Shown piece by piece: positions 8,968 to 17,782 of a stretch of 64,000 nucleotides of DNA. How positions within the stretch are numbered: position 1 is the stretch's first letter; each line of letters starts with the position of its first letter. The position numbers and the translations under genes were made by a program. The notes beneath the pieces were generated by a model. The model was not told the origin of the DNA. It saw only the letters and a list, made by a program, of their open reading frames with translations, and ran no database searches. Source of the DNA: Glycomyces albidus (GTDB lineage Bacteria > Actinomycetota > Actinomycetes > Mycobacteriales > Micromonosporaceae). The stretch lies in NCBI RefSeq assembly GCF_009451885.1, contig NZ_WIAO01000007.1, positions 124,001-188,000 of the forward strand. The letters are read 5' to 3'.

Positions 8968-11499
8968 ATGACCAACCTCCCGCCCACGTTCCGCGCCCTC
9001 CACACCGACTGGACCCTGACCGCCCCCGCCCTCCCCGAGACCGCCCCGGCGGCCCTCGCGGACGCGCTGGCGGCCGGGATCCCGGCCGCGGTCCCCGGCG
9101 AAGCCCACCTCGACCTGCTGCGCGCGGGCCTGATCGCCGACCCGTTCGACGGCGACAACGAGGCCGCCCAGCAGTGGATCGGCGACACCGCCTGGCGATT
9201 CACCACCGTCTTCGAGTGGACCGGCGGCGCCGAGCGGCACGACCTCGTCGCGTACGGCCTCGACACCGTCGCGACCGTGTCCCTCAACGGCACCGAGGTC
9301 GGCCGCACCGAGAACATGCACCGCTCCTACCGCTGGGACGTCCGCGAACTCCTCCGCGAAGGCGCCAACACCCTCACGGTCGCGTTCGCCGCCCCCGTAC
9401 CGGAGGCGGCGGCGCGCGCCGAACGCGACGGGGCCCTGCCGCACGTCAACCACCACGAGTACAACCAGCTCCGCAAGATGGCCTGCTCGTTCGGGTGGGA
9501 CTGGGGCATCGACGTGGCGGGTGCGGGCATCTGGAAGCCCATCGGTCTCGACTCGTGGTCGGGCGCCCGCGTCGCCGCCGTCCGTCCGCTCGTCGACGTC
9601 GCGGCCGCGCCCGGCGGCGGCCACGACGGCCTCCTCTCCGTCCACGTCGACGTCGAACGCGCCCAAGGGGACGCGCCCGTCGACGTCGCCGTCACCGTGA
9701 CCGGCCCCGACGGCGACTCCCTGCACGCCACCGGAACCGTCGCACCCGGATCGAGCACCGCCGTGGTCGAGGCCGTCGTGCCCGACGTCCGGCGCTGGTG
9801 GCCGGTCGGCCACGGCGACCAGCCGCTCTACCGGGTCGCGGTCGCCGCCGGCGGCCGCGAGCCCGACTGGACCGGCCGGGTCGGCTTCCGCACCGTCGAA
9901 CTCGACACCGCCCCCGACGAGGCCGGCGCCCCCTTCGACCTCAAGGTCAACGGCGAGCGCGTCCTGGTCCGCGGCGTCAACTGGATCCCCGACCACGCCT
10001 TCCTGACCGAGATCGACCGGGACCGGTACGCCCGCCGCGTCGCCGACGCCCTCGAAGCGAACGTCAACCTCATGCGCGTGTGGGGCGGCGGGATCTACGA
10101 GTCCGACGACCTCTACGACCTCGCCGACGAGCACGGCCTGCTCATGTGGCAGGACTTCCCGTTCGCGTGCGCCGCCTACAGCGAAGCGGACCCGATCCGG
10201 TCCGAAGTGGAGGCCGAGGCCCGCGAGAACGTCACGCGCCTGAGCCCGCACCCCTCGCTCGTGCTGTGGAACGGCAACAACGAGAACACGTGGGGCTCGG
10301 TCGACTGGGGCTGGGCGCACCGCCTCGACGGCCGCGGCTGGGGCGACGCCTACTACAACGGCCTCCTCCCCGCGATCCTGTCCGAACTGGACCCGACCCG
10401 CCCGTACTCGCCCGCGAGCCCGTACTCCTTCGGCGACTACCGGTACCCCAACGACGAGCGCTACGGCACCATGCACATCTGGGACGTGTGGAACCGCGAG
10501 GACTACACCGTGTACGCGAAGTACCGGCCCCGCTTCCTCTCCGAGTTCGGATTCCAGGCCCCGCCGGCCTGGTCGACCCTCACCCGGGTCGTCCACGACG
10601 AACCGCTCGACCCCTTCGGGCCCGAGATGCTCGTCCACCAGAAGGCGAACCTCGGCAACGAGAAGCTCGAACGCGGCCGGCAGGGCCACCTGCCCGAACC
10701 GAAGTCCGTCCTCGACTGGCACTGGACGACCCAGCTCAACCAGGCCCACGCCATCCGCTTCGGCGTCGAGCACGTCCGCTCCCTCACCCCGCACAACACC
10801 GGCACGATCCTGTGGCAGCTCAACGACAACTGGCCCGTCGTCTCCTGGGCCGCGGTCGACTTCGACGGGCACCGCAAGCCCCTGTGGCACGCCCTGCGCG
10901 ACGCCTACGCGCCGCGCCTGGCGACCCTCCAGCCGCGCCCGTCCGAAGCGGCCATGGCGAACGCCTGGGAGGGCACCGAACCCGAGTCCGACACCCTCGC
11001 ACTGATCCTGGTCAACGACACCGGCGAGGACTACCAGGGCACGTTCGCGCTCACCCGCGAATCGTTCGACGGGACCGTCCTCGCCAAAGCCGCGATCACC
11101 GCGACCGTGCCCGCCCGCGGGACCGCCCAGATCACCGTGCCCGACGAGATCGCCGCATTCGGCGACGCCGCATCCGAACTCATCGCGGCCGTCCCCGACG
11201 ACGACCGGTTCGCCCCCGCCTACCGCTACGGCGCCGAGGTCGTCGACCAGCGCCTCGACCCCGCGCCGCTGCGGATCGAGGCCGAACGCGACGGCGACGG
11301 CGTCCTACTGCACCTCACCGCGACCTCGCTCGCGCGCGACGTGTTCTGCCACGCCGACATGGTCGACCCGGACGCCGGCGCCGACCAGGGCATGATCACC
11401 CTGCGCGCCGGCGAGACCGCGTCGATCCGCGTCCGCTCGACCACCGGCGACCCGGACGCGTTCGCCGCGGCGGTCCGCTGCGCCAACGACCTGCTCTGA
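8968..11499 (+). CDS. GH2 beta-mannosidase
   Basis: 843 residues with ATG at 8968 and an AGAGGA RBS, close to the usual size of bacterial beta-mannosidases. N-terminal jelly-roll domain, immunoglobulin-like domain, then the TIM barrel. The acid/base Glu is about residue 439 (LWNGNNENTWGS) and the nucleophile Glu about residue 526 (FLSEFGFQAPP). VRGVNWIPDHAF and MRVWGGGIYESDDLYDLADEHGLLMWQD are typical of GH2 mannosidases rather than LacZ. No signal peptide. Last gene of the operon; it should release mannose from beta-manno-oligosaccharides brought in by the upstream transporter. Confidence 0.9.
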   Translation: MTNLPPTFRALHTDWTLTAPALPETAPAALADALAAGIPAAVPGEAHLDLLRAGLIADPFDGDNEAAQQWIGDTAWRFTTVFEWTGGAERHDLVAYGLDTVATVSLNGTEVGRTENMHRSYRWDVRELLREGANTLTVAFAAPVPEAAARAERDGALPHVNHHEYNQLRKMACSFGWDWGIDVAGAGIWKPIGLDSWSGARVAAVRPLVDVAAAPGGGHDGLLSVHVDVERAQGDAPVDVAVTVTGPDGDSLHATGTVAPGSSTAVVEAVVPDVRRWWPVGHGDQPLYRVAVAAGGREPDWTGRVGFRTVELDTAPDEAGAPFDLKVNGERVLVRGVNWIPDHAFLTEIDRDRYARRVADALEANVNLMRVWGGGIYESDDLYDLADEHGLLMWQDFPFACAAYSEADPIRSEVEAEARENVTRLSPHPSLVLWNGNNENTWGSVDWGWAHRLDGRGWGDAYYNGLLPAILSELDPTRPYSPASPYSFGDYRYPNDERYGTMHIWDVWNREDYTVYAKYRPRFLSEFGFQAPPAWSTLTRVVHDEPLDPFGPEMLVHQKANLGNEKLERGRQGHLPEPKSVLDWHWTTQLNQAHAIRFGVEHVRSLTPHNTGTILWQLNDNWPVVSWAAVDFDGHRKPLWHALRDAYAPRLATLQPRPSEAAMANAWEGTEPESDTLALILVNDTGEDYQGTFALTRESFDGTVLAKAAITATVPARGTAQITVPDEIAAFGDAASELIAAVPDDDRFAPAYRYGAEVVDQRLDPAPLRIEAERDGDGVLLHLTATSLARDVFCHADMVDPDAGADQGMITLRAGETASIRVRSTTGDPDAFAAAVRCANDLL

Positions 11500-11506
11500 C
11501 CGCGAA

Positions 11507-11539
11507 CCGCCGCCCGGTCCGATGAGGACCGGGCGGCGG
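11507..11539 (+). terminator. Strong hairpin ending the GH2 operon
   Basis: A perfect 14-bp stem (11507-11520 with 11526-11539) and a GATGA loop, starting 8 nt after the GH2 stop. There is no T-run, as is usual for GC-rich actinobacterial terminators. Confidence 0.75.
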
Positions 11540-11645
11540 CCCGGAAACCGCGATCCTGCACCGGTCCGCCGCGCGCCCGACCCGGCCCGCAGACCGCAGG
11601 AGCGGTCAGGCGCGAGCAGCGGCCGGGCGGACCCCCTCCGGACGC

Positions 11646-11651
11646 TAGAGT
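11646..11651 (+). promoter_or_regulatory. TAGAGT -10 element of a probable leaderless MATE transcript
   Basis: TAGAGT lies 6 nt before the ATG at 11658, with no Shine-Dalgarno between them. This is the spacing expected when transcription starts at the A of the start codon. No good -35 is visible. Confidence 0.45.
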
Positions 11652-11657
11652 CCGGGC

Positions 11658-13031
11658 ATGACCGACCAGCCGGCCCCCCGGGCGACGGCGGCCAAAGCCG
11701 TCGACGGCGTTGCGGCGCTTGCGACCGAGCCGGTCGGGCGCCTACTGCGGCGGGGGACCGCGCAGGCGACCATGTCGGTCGGCGTCTACGGAATCTACGC
11801 GCTCACCAACGCCTGGTTCGTCGCCCGCGGCGTCGGCCCGACCGCGATGGGCGCGGTCAACCTGGTGGCGCCCGTGCTCCTCGTCCTCGGCGCCCTGTCG
11901 ACCACCGTCGGCGCCGGCGGGGCGTCCCTGGTCTCGCGCCGCCTCGGCGCGGGCGACACCGACGGCGCCGCCCGCGCCGCCGGCAACGCCTTCGCGCTGT
12001 TCTGGGCCGGCGCCGCCGGCATCGCCGTCGCCGGGCTGGCGCTCCTGGAACCGCTCCTGACCGCGCTCGGCGCCCACGGCGAGATGCGCGCCTACGCCCG
12101 CGAGTACGCGGTCGTCATCCTGGCCTCCACACTGGTCGGCACCGGCTTCTCCAGCCTCGTCCGCGCCGAGGGCCGGCTCCGGTTCGCCACCTGGCTGTGG
12201 GTCGCGCCGGTCCTGGTCCAGATCGCCCTCGACCCGGTCCTCATCTTCGGCCTCGGCATGGGAGTGCGCGGCGCCGCCGTCGGCACGGCCGGCGGCCAAG
12301 CCGTCTCGGCCGCGATGAGCCTGTGGTTCTTCTTCCTCCAACGCGACCGGCCCTACCGGATCCGCGCCCGCCACCTGCGCCCCGACGGCCGGACGCTCGG
12401 CGCCCTCCTGGCCGTCGGCTCCCCTTCGATGCTCGCGGGACTCGGCGCGACCGCGCTGGCGGTCATCGTCAACAACACCCTCGTCGGCATCGGCGCCGCC
12501 GCCGCGGTCACCGCCTACGCGGTGTGCGCCCGGGTCCAGACGTTCGCGACCATGCCGCAACTGGGCATCAGCATGGGCATGCAGCCGATCGTCGGCTTCA
12601 ACACCGGACGCGAGGCCCCCGACCGCGTCCGCCGCGCCAGGGTCCTCGCCCTCCGCGCGACCCTGCTCTACGGCGCCACCGCCGCCGCGCTCACCGCGGT
12701 GCTCGCCGAACCGATCACTGCCGCCCTCCTCGGCGAACCCGCCCCCGAAGCCGCTGCGGCTCTTCGCATCCTCGCCGCCGGGCTCGCGCTCTCCGGCGCG
12801 CCCCCGCTGGTCTCCGCCTACTTCCAAGCGGTCGGCAGGCCGACGCCCTCCTACCTGATCTCCATCGGCACCCTCCTGGTCCTCAAGGTCCCGGCCGTCC
12901 TCGCCTGCGGCGCCGCGGGCGTCACCGGCGTGTGGACCGGACTCGCGCTCGGCGAACTCCTCTCGGCCGCAGCGGCACTCGCGCTCCTCAAACGCGCCGG
13001 CGCGCCGCGGGGGACCGAACCGGTCCGCTGA
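11658..13031 (+). CDS. MATE-family multidrug/metabolite exporter
   Basis: 457 residues with about twelve hydrophobic segments. The MATE opening (GRLLRRGTAQATMSVGVYGIYALTNAWFVARGVG) and the internal repeat (VLVQIALDPVLIFGLGMGVRGAAVGT) are clear. MATE proteins export cationic drugs or metabolites using a Na+ or H+ gradient in the cytoplasmic membrane. It appears monocistronic and leaderless; the substrate is unknown. Confidence 0.88.
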   Translation: MTDQPAPRATAAKAVDGVAALATEPVGRLLRRGTAQATMSVGVYGIYALTNAWFVARGVGPTAMGAVNLVAPVLLVLGALSTTVGAGGASLVSRRLGAGDTDGAARAAGNAFALFWAGAAGIAVAGLALLEPLLTALGAHGEMRAYAREYAVVILASTLVGTGFSSLVRAEGRLRFATWLWVAPVLVQIALDPVLIFGLGMGVRGAAVGTAGGQAVSAAMSLWFFFLQRDRPYRIRARHLRPDGRTLGALLAVGSPSMLAGLGATALAVIVNNTLVGIGAAAAVTAYAVCARVQTFATMPQLGISMGMQPIVGFNTGREAPDRVRRARVLALRATLLYGATAAALTAVLAEPITAALLGEPAPEAAAALRILAAGLALSGAPPLVSAYFQAVGRPTPSYLISIGTLLVLKVPAVLACGAAGVTGVWTGLALGELLSAAAALALLKRAGAPRGTEPVR

Positions 13032-13100
13032 GGTACTCGGCGCGGCCGGCCGCTCGGATCCGACCGGAGCGGTCCCCGTGCCGCAGGCGTGCCCGCCGAG

Positions 13101-13256
13101 TCAGCAGCCGTGACCGGTCATGGTCGTCGACCAGCGCATTCCGGCGGCCACGTGCTCCAGGTATCCGGGATCGGCGACCGTCACCGCGATCCCGGCGTAC
13201 GGATGGTCGGCGAAGGAGCGGTCGTGGATCGCGTCCCAGGTCTCGTACTCGTCCAC
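13101..13256 (-). CDS. Small hypothetical protein (tentative)
   Basis: A 51-codon frame from a GTG at 13256. The predicted peptide is acidic and aromatic at the start (DEYETWDAIHDRSF) and ends MTGHGC, which looks more protein-like than the Arg/Pro-rich shadow frames around it. An in-frame start at 13334 would add basic, low-complexity residues. There is no clear RBS and I recognise no family. It is convergent with the MATE gene. It could be spurious. Confidence 0.3.
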   Translation of the reverse strand: MDEYETWDAIHDRSFADHPYAGIAVTVADPGYLEHVAAGMRWSTTMTGHGC

Positions 13257-13372
13257 GGCGGGCCCGTCGCGCTTCTGAGGAGGCGCCGGGGTCGATCGTC
13301 GTACCCTTCGTCCATAGTGATTCCCAGGTGTCACCGCGGTGAAGGGGCGCCGACCGCTGACAGGAGGAACCC

Positions 13373-14209
13373 ATGCTGAGACAGGTCGCCGAAGGTGTGC
13401 TCACCCATCAGAGCGAGTTGCTCGAGAACAACGCCGTCGTGGTGCAGGGCCGGGGCGGCGTGCTGCTCGTCGACCCCGGACTGACGGGATCCGAGATGGA
13501 CTGCCTCGCGAGCGACCTCGCCCGAGCCGGCCTGGGCGTGGCAGCGGGTTTCGCGACGCATCCCGACTGGGACCACGTGCTCTGGCACCCCCGGTTCGGC
13601 GACGCGCCGCGGTACGGGACCGCCCGCTGCGCGGCGTACATGCGGGAGGTCCGGTCGGACCCGGACTGGAAGGCGCGAGTCGCCGAGGCGCTGCCGCCGG
13701 AGATCGCCGACGAGGTGCCGCTGGACCTGTTCGGCCTGATCACCGGCCTGCCCGCCGGAACGGCGGAGCTCCCGTGGGACGGCCCGCGGGTCCGGATCAT
13801 CGAGCACCCGGCGCATGCGCCCGGCCATGCCGCCCTGCTCGTCGAGGACCGCGGCGTGCTCGCCGCCGGCGACATGGTCTCCGACGTCCTGGTGCCGAAC
13901 TTCGACACCCTGGACGACGCCAACGACCCGGTCGGGGAGTACCTCGCCGGGCTGCGGCTGATCGAGGACGCGTCCCACCAGGTCGAGGTCGTCGTCCCCG
14001 GCCACGGGTCGGTCGGCGGCGCCGAGGACCTGCGCGCGCGGATCGAGCTGGACCGGGCCTACGTGCTCGCCGTGCGCGAGGGCCGCGTCCCCCGCGACCC
14101 GCGGGTCGGCGCGACCGCCAAACCGGGCTGGGAGTGGGTCACCGACATCTCCGCCGACCAGGTCCGGCGCCTCGCCGAACGAAGCGAACGCGGCGGCGCG
14201 GGGGACTAG
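13373..14209 (+). CDS. MBL-fold metallohydrolase
   Basis: 278 residues with a GGAGGAA RBS. Metallo-beta-lactamase fold with the metal motifs in order: HPDWDH (the usual HxHxDH with Asp replacing the second His), HAPGH, AAGDM and PGHG. Such enzymes hydrolyse thioesters, lactones or similar esters using two metal ions; the specific substrate is not evident. No signal peptide, so cytoplasmic. It ends convergent with the glyoxalase-like gene. The His-to-Asp change occurs in some subfamilies and may alter metal preference. Confidence 0.85.
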   Translation: MLRQVAEGVLTHQSELLENNAVVVQGRGGVLLVDPGLTGSEMDCLASDLARAGLGVAAGFATHPDWDHVLWHPRFGDAPRYGTARCAAYMREVRSDPDWKARVAEALPPEIADEVPLDLFGLITGLPAGTAELPWDGPRVRIIEHPAHAPGHAALLVEDRGVLAAGDMVSDVLVPNFDTLDDANDPVGEYLAGLRLIEDASHQVEVVVPGHGSVGGAEDLRARIELDRAYVLAVREGRVPRDPRVGATAKPGWEWVTDISADQVRRLAERSERGGAGD

Positions 14210-14238
14210 CCCGCGCACACCGCGTCCCGTGCGGCCTG

Positions 14239-14775
14239 CTACGGCCGCGACTCGTATTCGTTGAAGCGCAAGGTGTTCCCGAACGGATCGATCACGGTCA
14301 TCGAGCGGGCGCCCCACGGGACCGCTTCGATGCCCGGCCTCAGGTTCGGGTAGTCCTTGGCCTCGAGCTCCCGGTGGAAGGCGTCGAGGCCGGTCACGGC
14401 CACGAACACGGCCGCGCCGGGGCTGCCGTCGCCATGGTGCTCGCTCAGGTGCAGCACCGTGCGGTCGCGCTCGACCTGCATGTACAGCGGCATGCCGGCC
14501 TCGAACCGGTGCTCCCACGCCAGGTCGAAACCGAGGTAGTCGAGGTAGAACTCCCTGGCCTTCTCCACCGAGAAGATCCGCAGGATCGGTACGGGCGCCT
14601 CCAGGGCGGTCCCGGCGGCGTTGAGCCTGGCGGCCAGGATGTTCCACTCGTCGAACCCGAACTGCTTCGCCACGATCTCGAGGCACTGGCCGTGGGTGAG
14701 CCCGGTCGACCCGAGGCGGCCCAGTTCGGCGCGCAGGGTCTTGGCCATGGTCTTGGCGTCGCGGAAATCGCGCAT
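14239..14775 (-). CDS. Glyoxalase/bleomycin-resistance superfamily protein with N-terminal helical domain
   Basis: 178 residues. The first 55 or so residues are a helical extension found in a subgroup of glyoxalase-like proteins (AKTLRAELGRLG...FGFDEWNILAARL). The remainder is a vicinal-oxygen-chelate domain (REFYLDYLGFDLAWEHRF...LHLSEHHGDG...MTVIDPFGNTLRFNEY). Members bind small hydrophobic or electrophilic molecules, some giving drug resistance; the ligand here is unknown. The upstream gap to 15040 (265 bp) shows only a weak minus-strand TATGCT -10-like element and no further gene. Confidence 0.85.
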   Translation of the reverse strand: MRDFRDAKTMAKTLRAELGRLGSTGLTHGQCLEIVAKQFGFDEWNILAARLNAAGTALEAPVPILRIFSVEKAREFYLDYLGFDLAWEHRFEAGMPLYMQVERDRTVLHLSEHHGDGSPGAAVFVAVTGLDAFHRELEAKDYPNLRPGIEAVPWGARSMTVIDPFGNTLRFNEYESRP

Positions 14776-15040
14776 GATGTCGTCCTTCTGCGGGCGAATC
14801 CGTGATCGGTGCCTGCGTTGCCGACAGGTTCGCCGCTGGGAAGGTCCGAACCGGCGCGGGTCGCGATGCGTTCACCATGCCCCGGAGGGCGCAGGCGGCC
14901 GGCCGCATCAGCCGCGCCCAGCATAGCGAATCCGAAGCGGGGCGGACGACAACCGTTCACCCTCCGCGGGCAGTCTCTACGACGGGTCCCCGCGCCGCCG
15001 CGGGCGACCCGAGCGCACCCGCACTCCCCAAGGAGCAACC

Positions 15041-15601
15041 GTGAACCAGACCCCCGAGCACGAGCCGACGCAGCCCGGGACCTACCGGGTCCCGGAGTTC
15101 GACTTCGCCGGCTTCATGGACGGGTTCCGCGACCAGATGGCGAAGCTCGAGGAGCAGGCGCGCCCGGTGAGGCGGCTCATCGACGCGACGAGCGTCCGCG
15201 TCGAGTCCGAGGGCGGCGAGGTCGCGGTCACCGTCACCGTCGGCGGCGACCTGGTCGGCGTCGAGTTCCTCCCAGCGGCCGACGACGCGGACCCGGCCGA
15301 CCTCGCGGCGGCGGTCGCGGCCACGCGCGACCGCGCCGTCGCGACCGCCCGCGACCGCTCGCCGGAGCTCCTCCGGGCGTGCCTGGACCTCCAGTGGCGG
15401 ACCCTCGCCCAAGCCTGCGACCTGCTCGAACAGGCGCAGGTGCACCGGACCGACGCCGGCCCCGAATCCCGACCCCCGGGGACGGAGCGTCGCGGTGACC
15501 TGACTCACGAGTTGTTACGGGAGCCGGACGGCCGGTGTCTTGTGGTCGACCCTCTGGAAACGAAGGAGACACCATGTCCGACAGCACCGCAGTGGTCGTG
15601 A
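15041..15601 (+). CDS. YbaB/EbfC-family DNA-binding protein (probable)
   Basis: 186 residues from a GTG with an AAGGAG RBS. An N-terminal amphipathic helix (FAGFMDGFRDQMAKLEEQARPVRRLI) leads into a beta-hairpin segment (EVAVTVTVGGDLVGVEF) and a second helix (ADLAAAVAATRDRAVATARDR), the YbaB pattern. YbaB/EbfC proteins are small nucleoid-associated dimers, and actinobacteria carry many paralogues. The C-terminal 60 residues are low-complexity. The end overlaps the next gene by 28 nt in another frame, an unusually long overlap that implies translational coupling or a slightly mis-set stop. Confidence 0.65.
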   Translation: MNQTPEHEPTQPGTYRVPEFDFAGFMDGFRDQMAKLEEQARPVRRLIDATSVRVESEGGEVAVTVTVGGDLVGVEFLPAADDADPADLAAAVAATRDRAVATARDRSPELLRACLDLQWRTLAQACDLLEQAQVHRTDAGPESRPPGTERRGDLTHELLREPDGRCLVVDPLETKETPCPTAPQWS

Positions 15602-16770
15602 TCGGCGGCGGATACGCCGGCGTCATGGCGGCCAACCGCCTGACGCGCCGCGACGACGTGACAGTGACCCTGATCAATCCGCGCCCGGCCTTCATCCAGC
15701 GGATCCGCCTGCACCAGGTGACGGCCGGCTCCGGCGAGGCCGTCGTCGAGTACGCGGACGTCCTCAGCCCGCGCGTCCGGCTGGTCGTCGACGCCGCGGA
15801 CCGGATCGACACCGCTGAACGCGACGTGCACCTGGCCTCCGGCGACGCCGTCCACTACGACTACCTGGTCTACGCGGCAGGCAGCGCCGGCCCCGAGCCG
15901 CGCGTCCCCGGAGCGGGCGAGTTCGCGTACACGATGGACACTCTCGAGGCCGCGCAGCGGCTGCGGAAGGTCCTCGATGCGACACCGGAGTCCGCACCGG
16001 TGGTCGTGGTCGGCTCCGGCCCCACCGGCAACGAGGTCGCGGCCGAACTCGCCGAGGCCGGCCGCACCGTCACCCTCGTGGCCGGCACGACGGTCGCACC
16101 GTACGTGCACCCGCGCGCCCGCCGCTCGATCGCCAAGGGACTGGCCCGGCTCGGCGTGACCGTGCTCGAAGGACCCGACGCCAAGGCCGCCGAAGTGACC
16201 GCCGACGCCGTCCGGCTCACCGGCGGCAGGGAACTCCCGAGCGCGGTGACGATCTGGACCGCCGGCTTCGGCGTGCCCGACCTGGCCGCGCGCAGCGGCC
16301 TGCGCACCGACGAGCTCGGCCGCCTCATCACCGACGAGACGCTGACCAGTGTGGACGACGAGCGGATCGTCGCGGCCGGGGACTCGGCCTCGCCGTCGGG
16401 CGTGCCGCTGCGGATGAGCTGCCAGGCCGCGCTCCCGCTCGGCGCCCACGCCGCCGACACGGTCCTCAGCCGACTCGCCGCCGAACGGCCCGCGACCATC
16501 GACATCGGACTCCCCGCCGTGTGCACCAGCCTCGGCCAGGGGCACGCGACCATGCAGTTCGTCGCCAAGGACGGCGAGCCCATGGGCCTGTTCGTCGGCG
16601 GCCGGCTCGGCTCGCGGCTCAAGGAGATCACCTACCCGCACGTCCTGGAGAAGCTCGCACGCGAGGCGCGCGAACCCGGGGCGTTCGTCTGGAAGCCCAA
16701 GGACGAGCGCCGCCCGCGCCTGCTGGCCGAACGCGGCGAGACGGCGGCTCTCGCGGACCGGGCGGCGTAG
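15574..16770 (+). CDS. NDH-2-like FAD/NAD(P)-dependent oxidoreductase
   Basis: 398 residues. The ATG at 15574 follows AAGGAG; an upstream in-frame start at 15535 lacks an RBS. The N-terminal FAD-binding Rossmann motif is VVVIGGGYAGVMAANRL, the central NAD(P) motif is VVVVGSGPTGNEVAAEL, and the ATG-type and C-terminal FAD motifs are IWTAGFG and AGDSASPSG. Related to type II NADH:quinone dehydrogenases but without an obvious membrane helix. In actinobacteria such proteins are often next to SigJ-type sigma factors, as here, which suggests an oxidative-stress unit. Confidence 0.87.
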   Translation: MSDSTAVVVIGGGYAGVMAANRLTRRDDVTVTLINPRPAFIQRIRLHQVTAGSGEAVVEYADVLSPRVRLVVDAADRIDTAERDVHLASGDAVHYDYLVYAAGSAGPEPRVPGAGEFAYTMDTLEAAQRLRKVLDATPESAPVVVVGSGPTGNEVAAELAEAGRTVTLVAGTTVAPYVHPRARRSIAKGLARLGVTVLEGPDAKAAEVTADAVRLTGGRELPSAVTIWTAGFGVPDLAARSGLRTDELGRLITDETLTSVDDERIVAAGDSASPSGVPLRMSCQAALPLGAHAADTVLSRLAAERPATIDIGLPAVCTSLGQGHATMQFVAKDGEPMGLFVGGRLGSRLKEITYPHVLEKLAREAREPGAFVWKPKDERRPRLLAERGETAALADRAA

Positions 16771-16795
16771 CGTCGCCTGCAGGAGAGGAAACCAG

Positions 16796-16827
16796 GGCGC
16801 GCGCCGCGACACCCCGCGGCGCGCGCC
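16796..16827 (+). terminator. GC-rich stem-loop between the oxidoreductase and the sigma factor
   Basis: A 13-bp perfect stem (16796-16808 with 16815-16827) and a 6-nt loop, 26 nt after the oxidoreductase stop and 22 nt before the sigma-factor ATG. It could terminate, or attenuate read-through into, the sigma gene. Confidence 0.55.
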
Positions 16828-16848
16828 ACGCCCGACAGGAGCCCGAAC

Positions 16849-17745
16849 ATGAGCGAACCGACCGCCGACCCGGCGACCGAGGTCTTCGTCACCCACCGGA
16901 ACCTGCTGTTCACCGTCGCCTACGAGATGCTCGGCTCCGCGGCCGACGCGGAGGACGTGCTCCAGGAGACCTGGCTGCGCTGGGTCGAGGTCGACCTGGA
17001 CCAGGTGCGCGACCCTCGCGCCTACCTCGTGCGCATCACCTCCCGCCAGGCGCTCAACCGGCTGCGCGCCCTCCAGCGCCGCAAGGAGTCCTATGTGGGG
17101 CCGTGGCTGCCCGAACCGGTGCTCACCGCCCCCGACGTGGCCGAGGACGTCGCCCTCTCGGAAAGCGTCTCCATGGCGCTCATGCTGGTGCTCGAGACGC
17201 TCTCGCCGACCGAGCGGGCGGTGTTCGTCCTCCGGGAGGCGTTCGACCTCGGCTACGACGAGATCGCCGCCGCGGTCGGCAAGAGCCCCGAAGCGGTCCG
17301 CCAGATCGCCTACCGGGCACGCCAGCACGTGGACGCCCGCCGCCCCCGCGGGCCCGCCTCGGCGGCGCAGACGCGTTCGGCGCTGGCGCAGATGAAGCAG
17401 GCGCTGGAGAGCGGGGACCTCAAGGGCCTCATGGACGTGCTCGCGCCCGACGTGGTCATCGTGGGCGACGGCGGCGGCTTCAAGCACGCGACGCTGCGGC
17501 CGGTCGTGGGCGCCGAGAAGGCCGCCCGCATGTTCTTCGGCGGACTCGCCAAGCTCGAAGGCGTGCTCACCGCCGAGATCACCGTCGTCAACGGCAGCCC
17601 CGCGCTGCTCGTGCACCTCGACGGGGAGATCGACGGCGTCATGGCGGCCCGCATCGACGACGGCCGCATCACCGGCCTCTACTACGTCCGCAACCCCGAG
17701 AAGCTCACCCACGTCGAGAACGAGACCGGGCTGGCCCTCCGCTGA
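16849..17745 (+). CDS. sigJ: ECF sigma factor, SigJ family, with C-terminal SnoaL-like domain
   Basis: 298 residues with an AGGAG RBS. Region 2 (HRNLLFTVAYEMLGSAADAEDVLQETWLRW) and region 4 (LSPTERAVFVLREAFDLGYDEIAAAVGKSPEAVRQIAYRARQHV) are followed by a SnoaL/NTF2-like domain of about 110 residues (MDVLAPDVVIVGDGGG...VNGSPALLVHLDGEIDGVM). This architecture defines the SigJ/ECF41-type group, in which the C-terminal domain tunes activity instead of a separate anti-sigma factor. These genes usually sit beside the oxidoreductase or carboxymuconolactone decarboxylase that they control, consistent with the upstream FAD protein. Confidence 0.9.
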   Translation: MSEPTADPATEVFVTHRNLLFTVAYEMLGSAADAEDVLQETWLRWVEVDLDQVRDPRAYLVRITSRQALNRLRALQRRKESYVGPWLPEPVLTAPDVAEDVALSESVSMALMLVLETLSPTERAVFVLREAFDLGYDEIAAAVGKSPEAVRQIAYRARQHVDARRPRGPASAAQTRSALAQMKQALESGDLKGLMDVLAPDVVIVGDGGGFKHATLRPVVGAEKAARMFFGGLAKLEGVLTAEITVVNGSPALLVHLDGEIDGVMAARIDDGRITGLYYVRNPEKLTHVENETGLALR

Positions 17746-17753
17746 CCGGCGCC

Positions 17754-17769
17754 GGCCCGCCCTCGGGCC
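17754..17769. terminator. Short bidirectional hairpin between convergent genes
   Basis: A 6-bp GGCCCG/CGGGCC stem with a CCCT tetraloop, between the stops of the sigma factor and the alpha/beta hydrolase. Weak on its own; its position is the main support. Confidence 0.35.
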
Positions 17770-17782
17770 GCAGTGCGTCCCT

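Noticed and set aside
13089..13379. Plus-strand ORF between the MATE and MBL genes
   Set aside because: Low-complexity, no RBS, and it runs through the MBL gene's RBS; the minus-strand 51-codon ORF is the better, though weak, candidate.
14802..15044. Small plus-strand ORFs before the YbaB-like gene
   Set aside because: Basic, low-complexity sequence with no RBS; the region is more simply intergenic.
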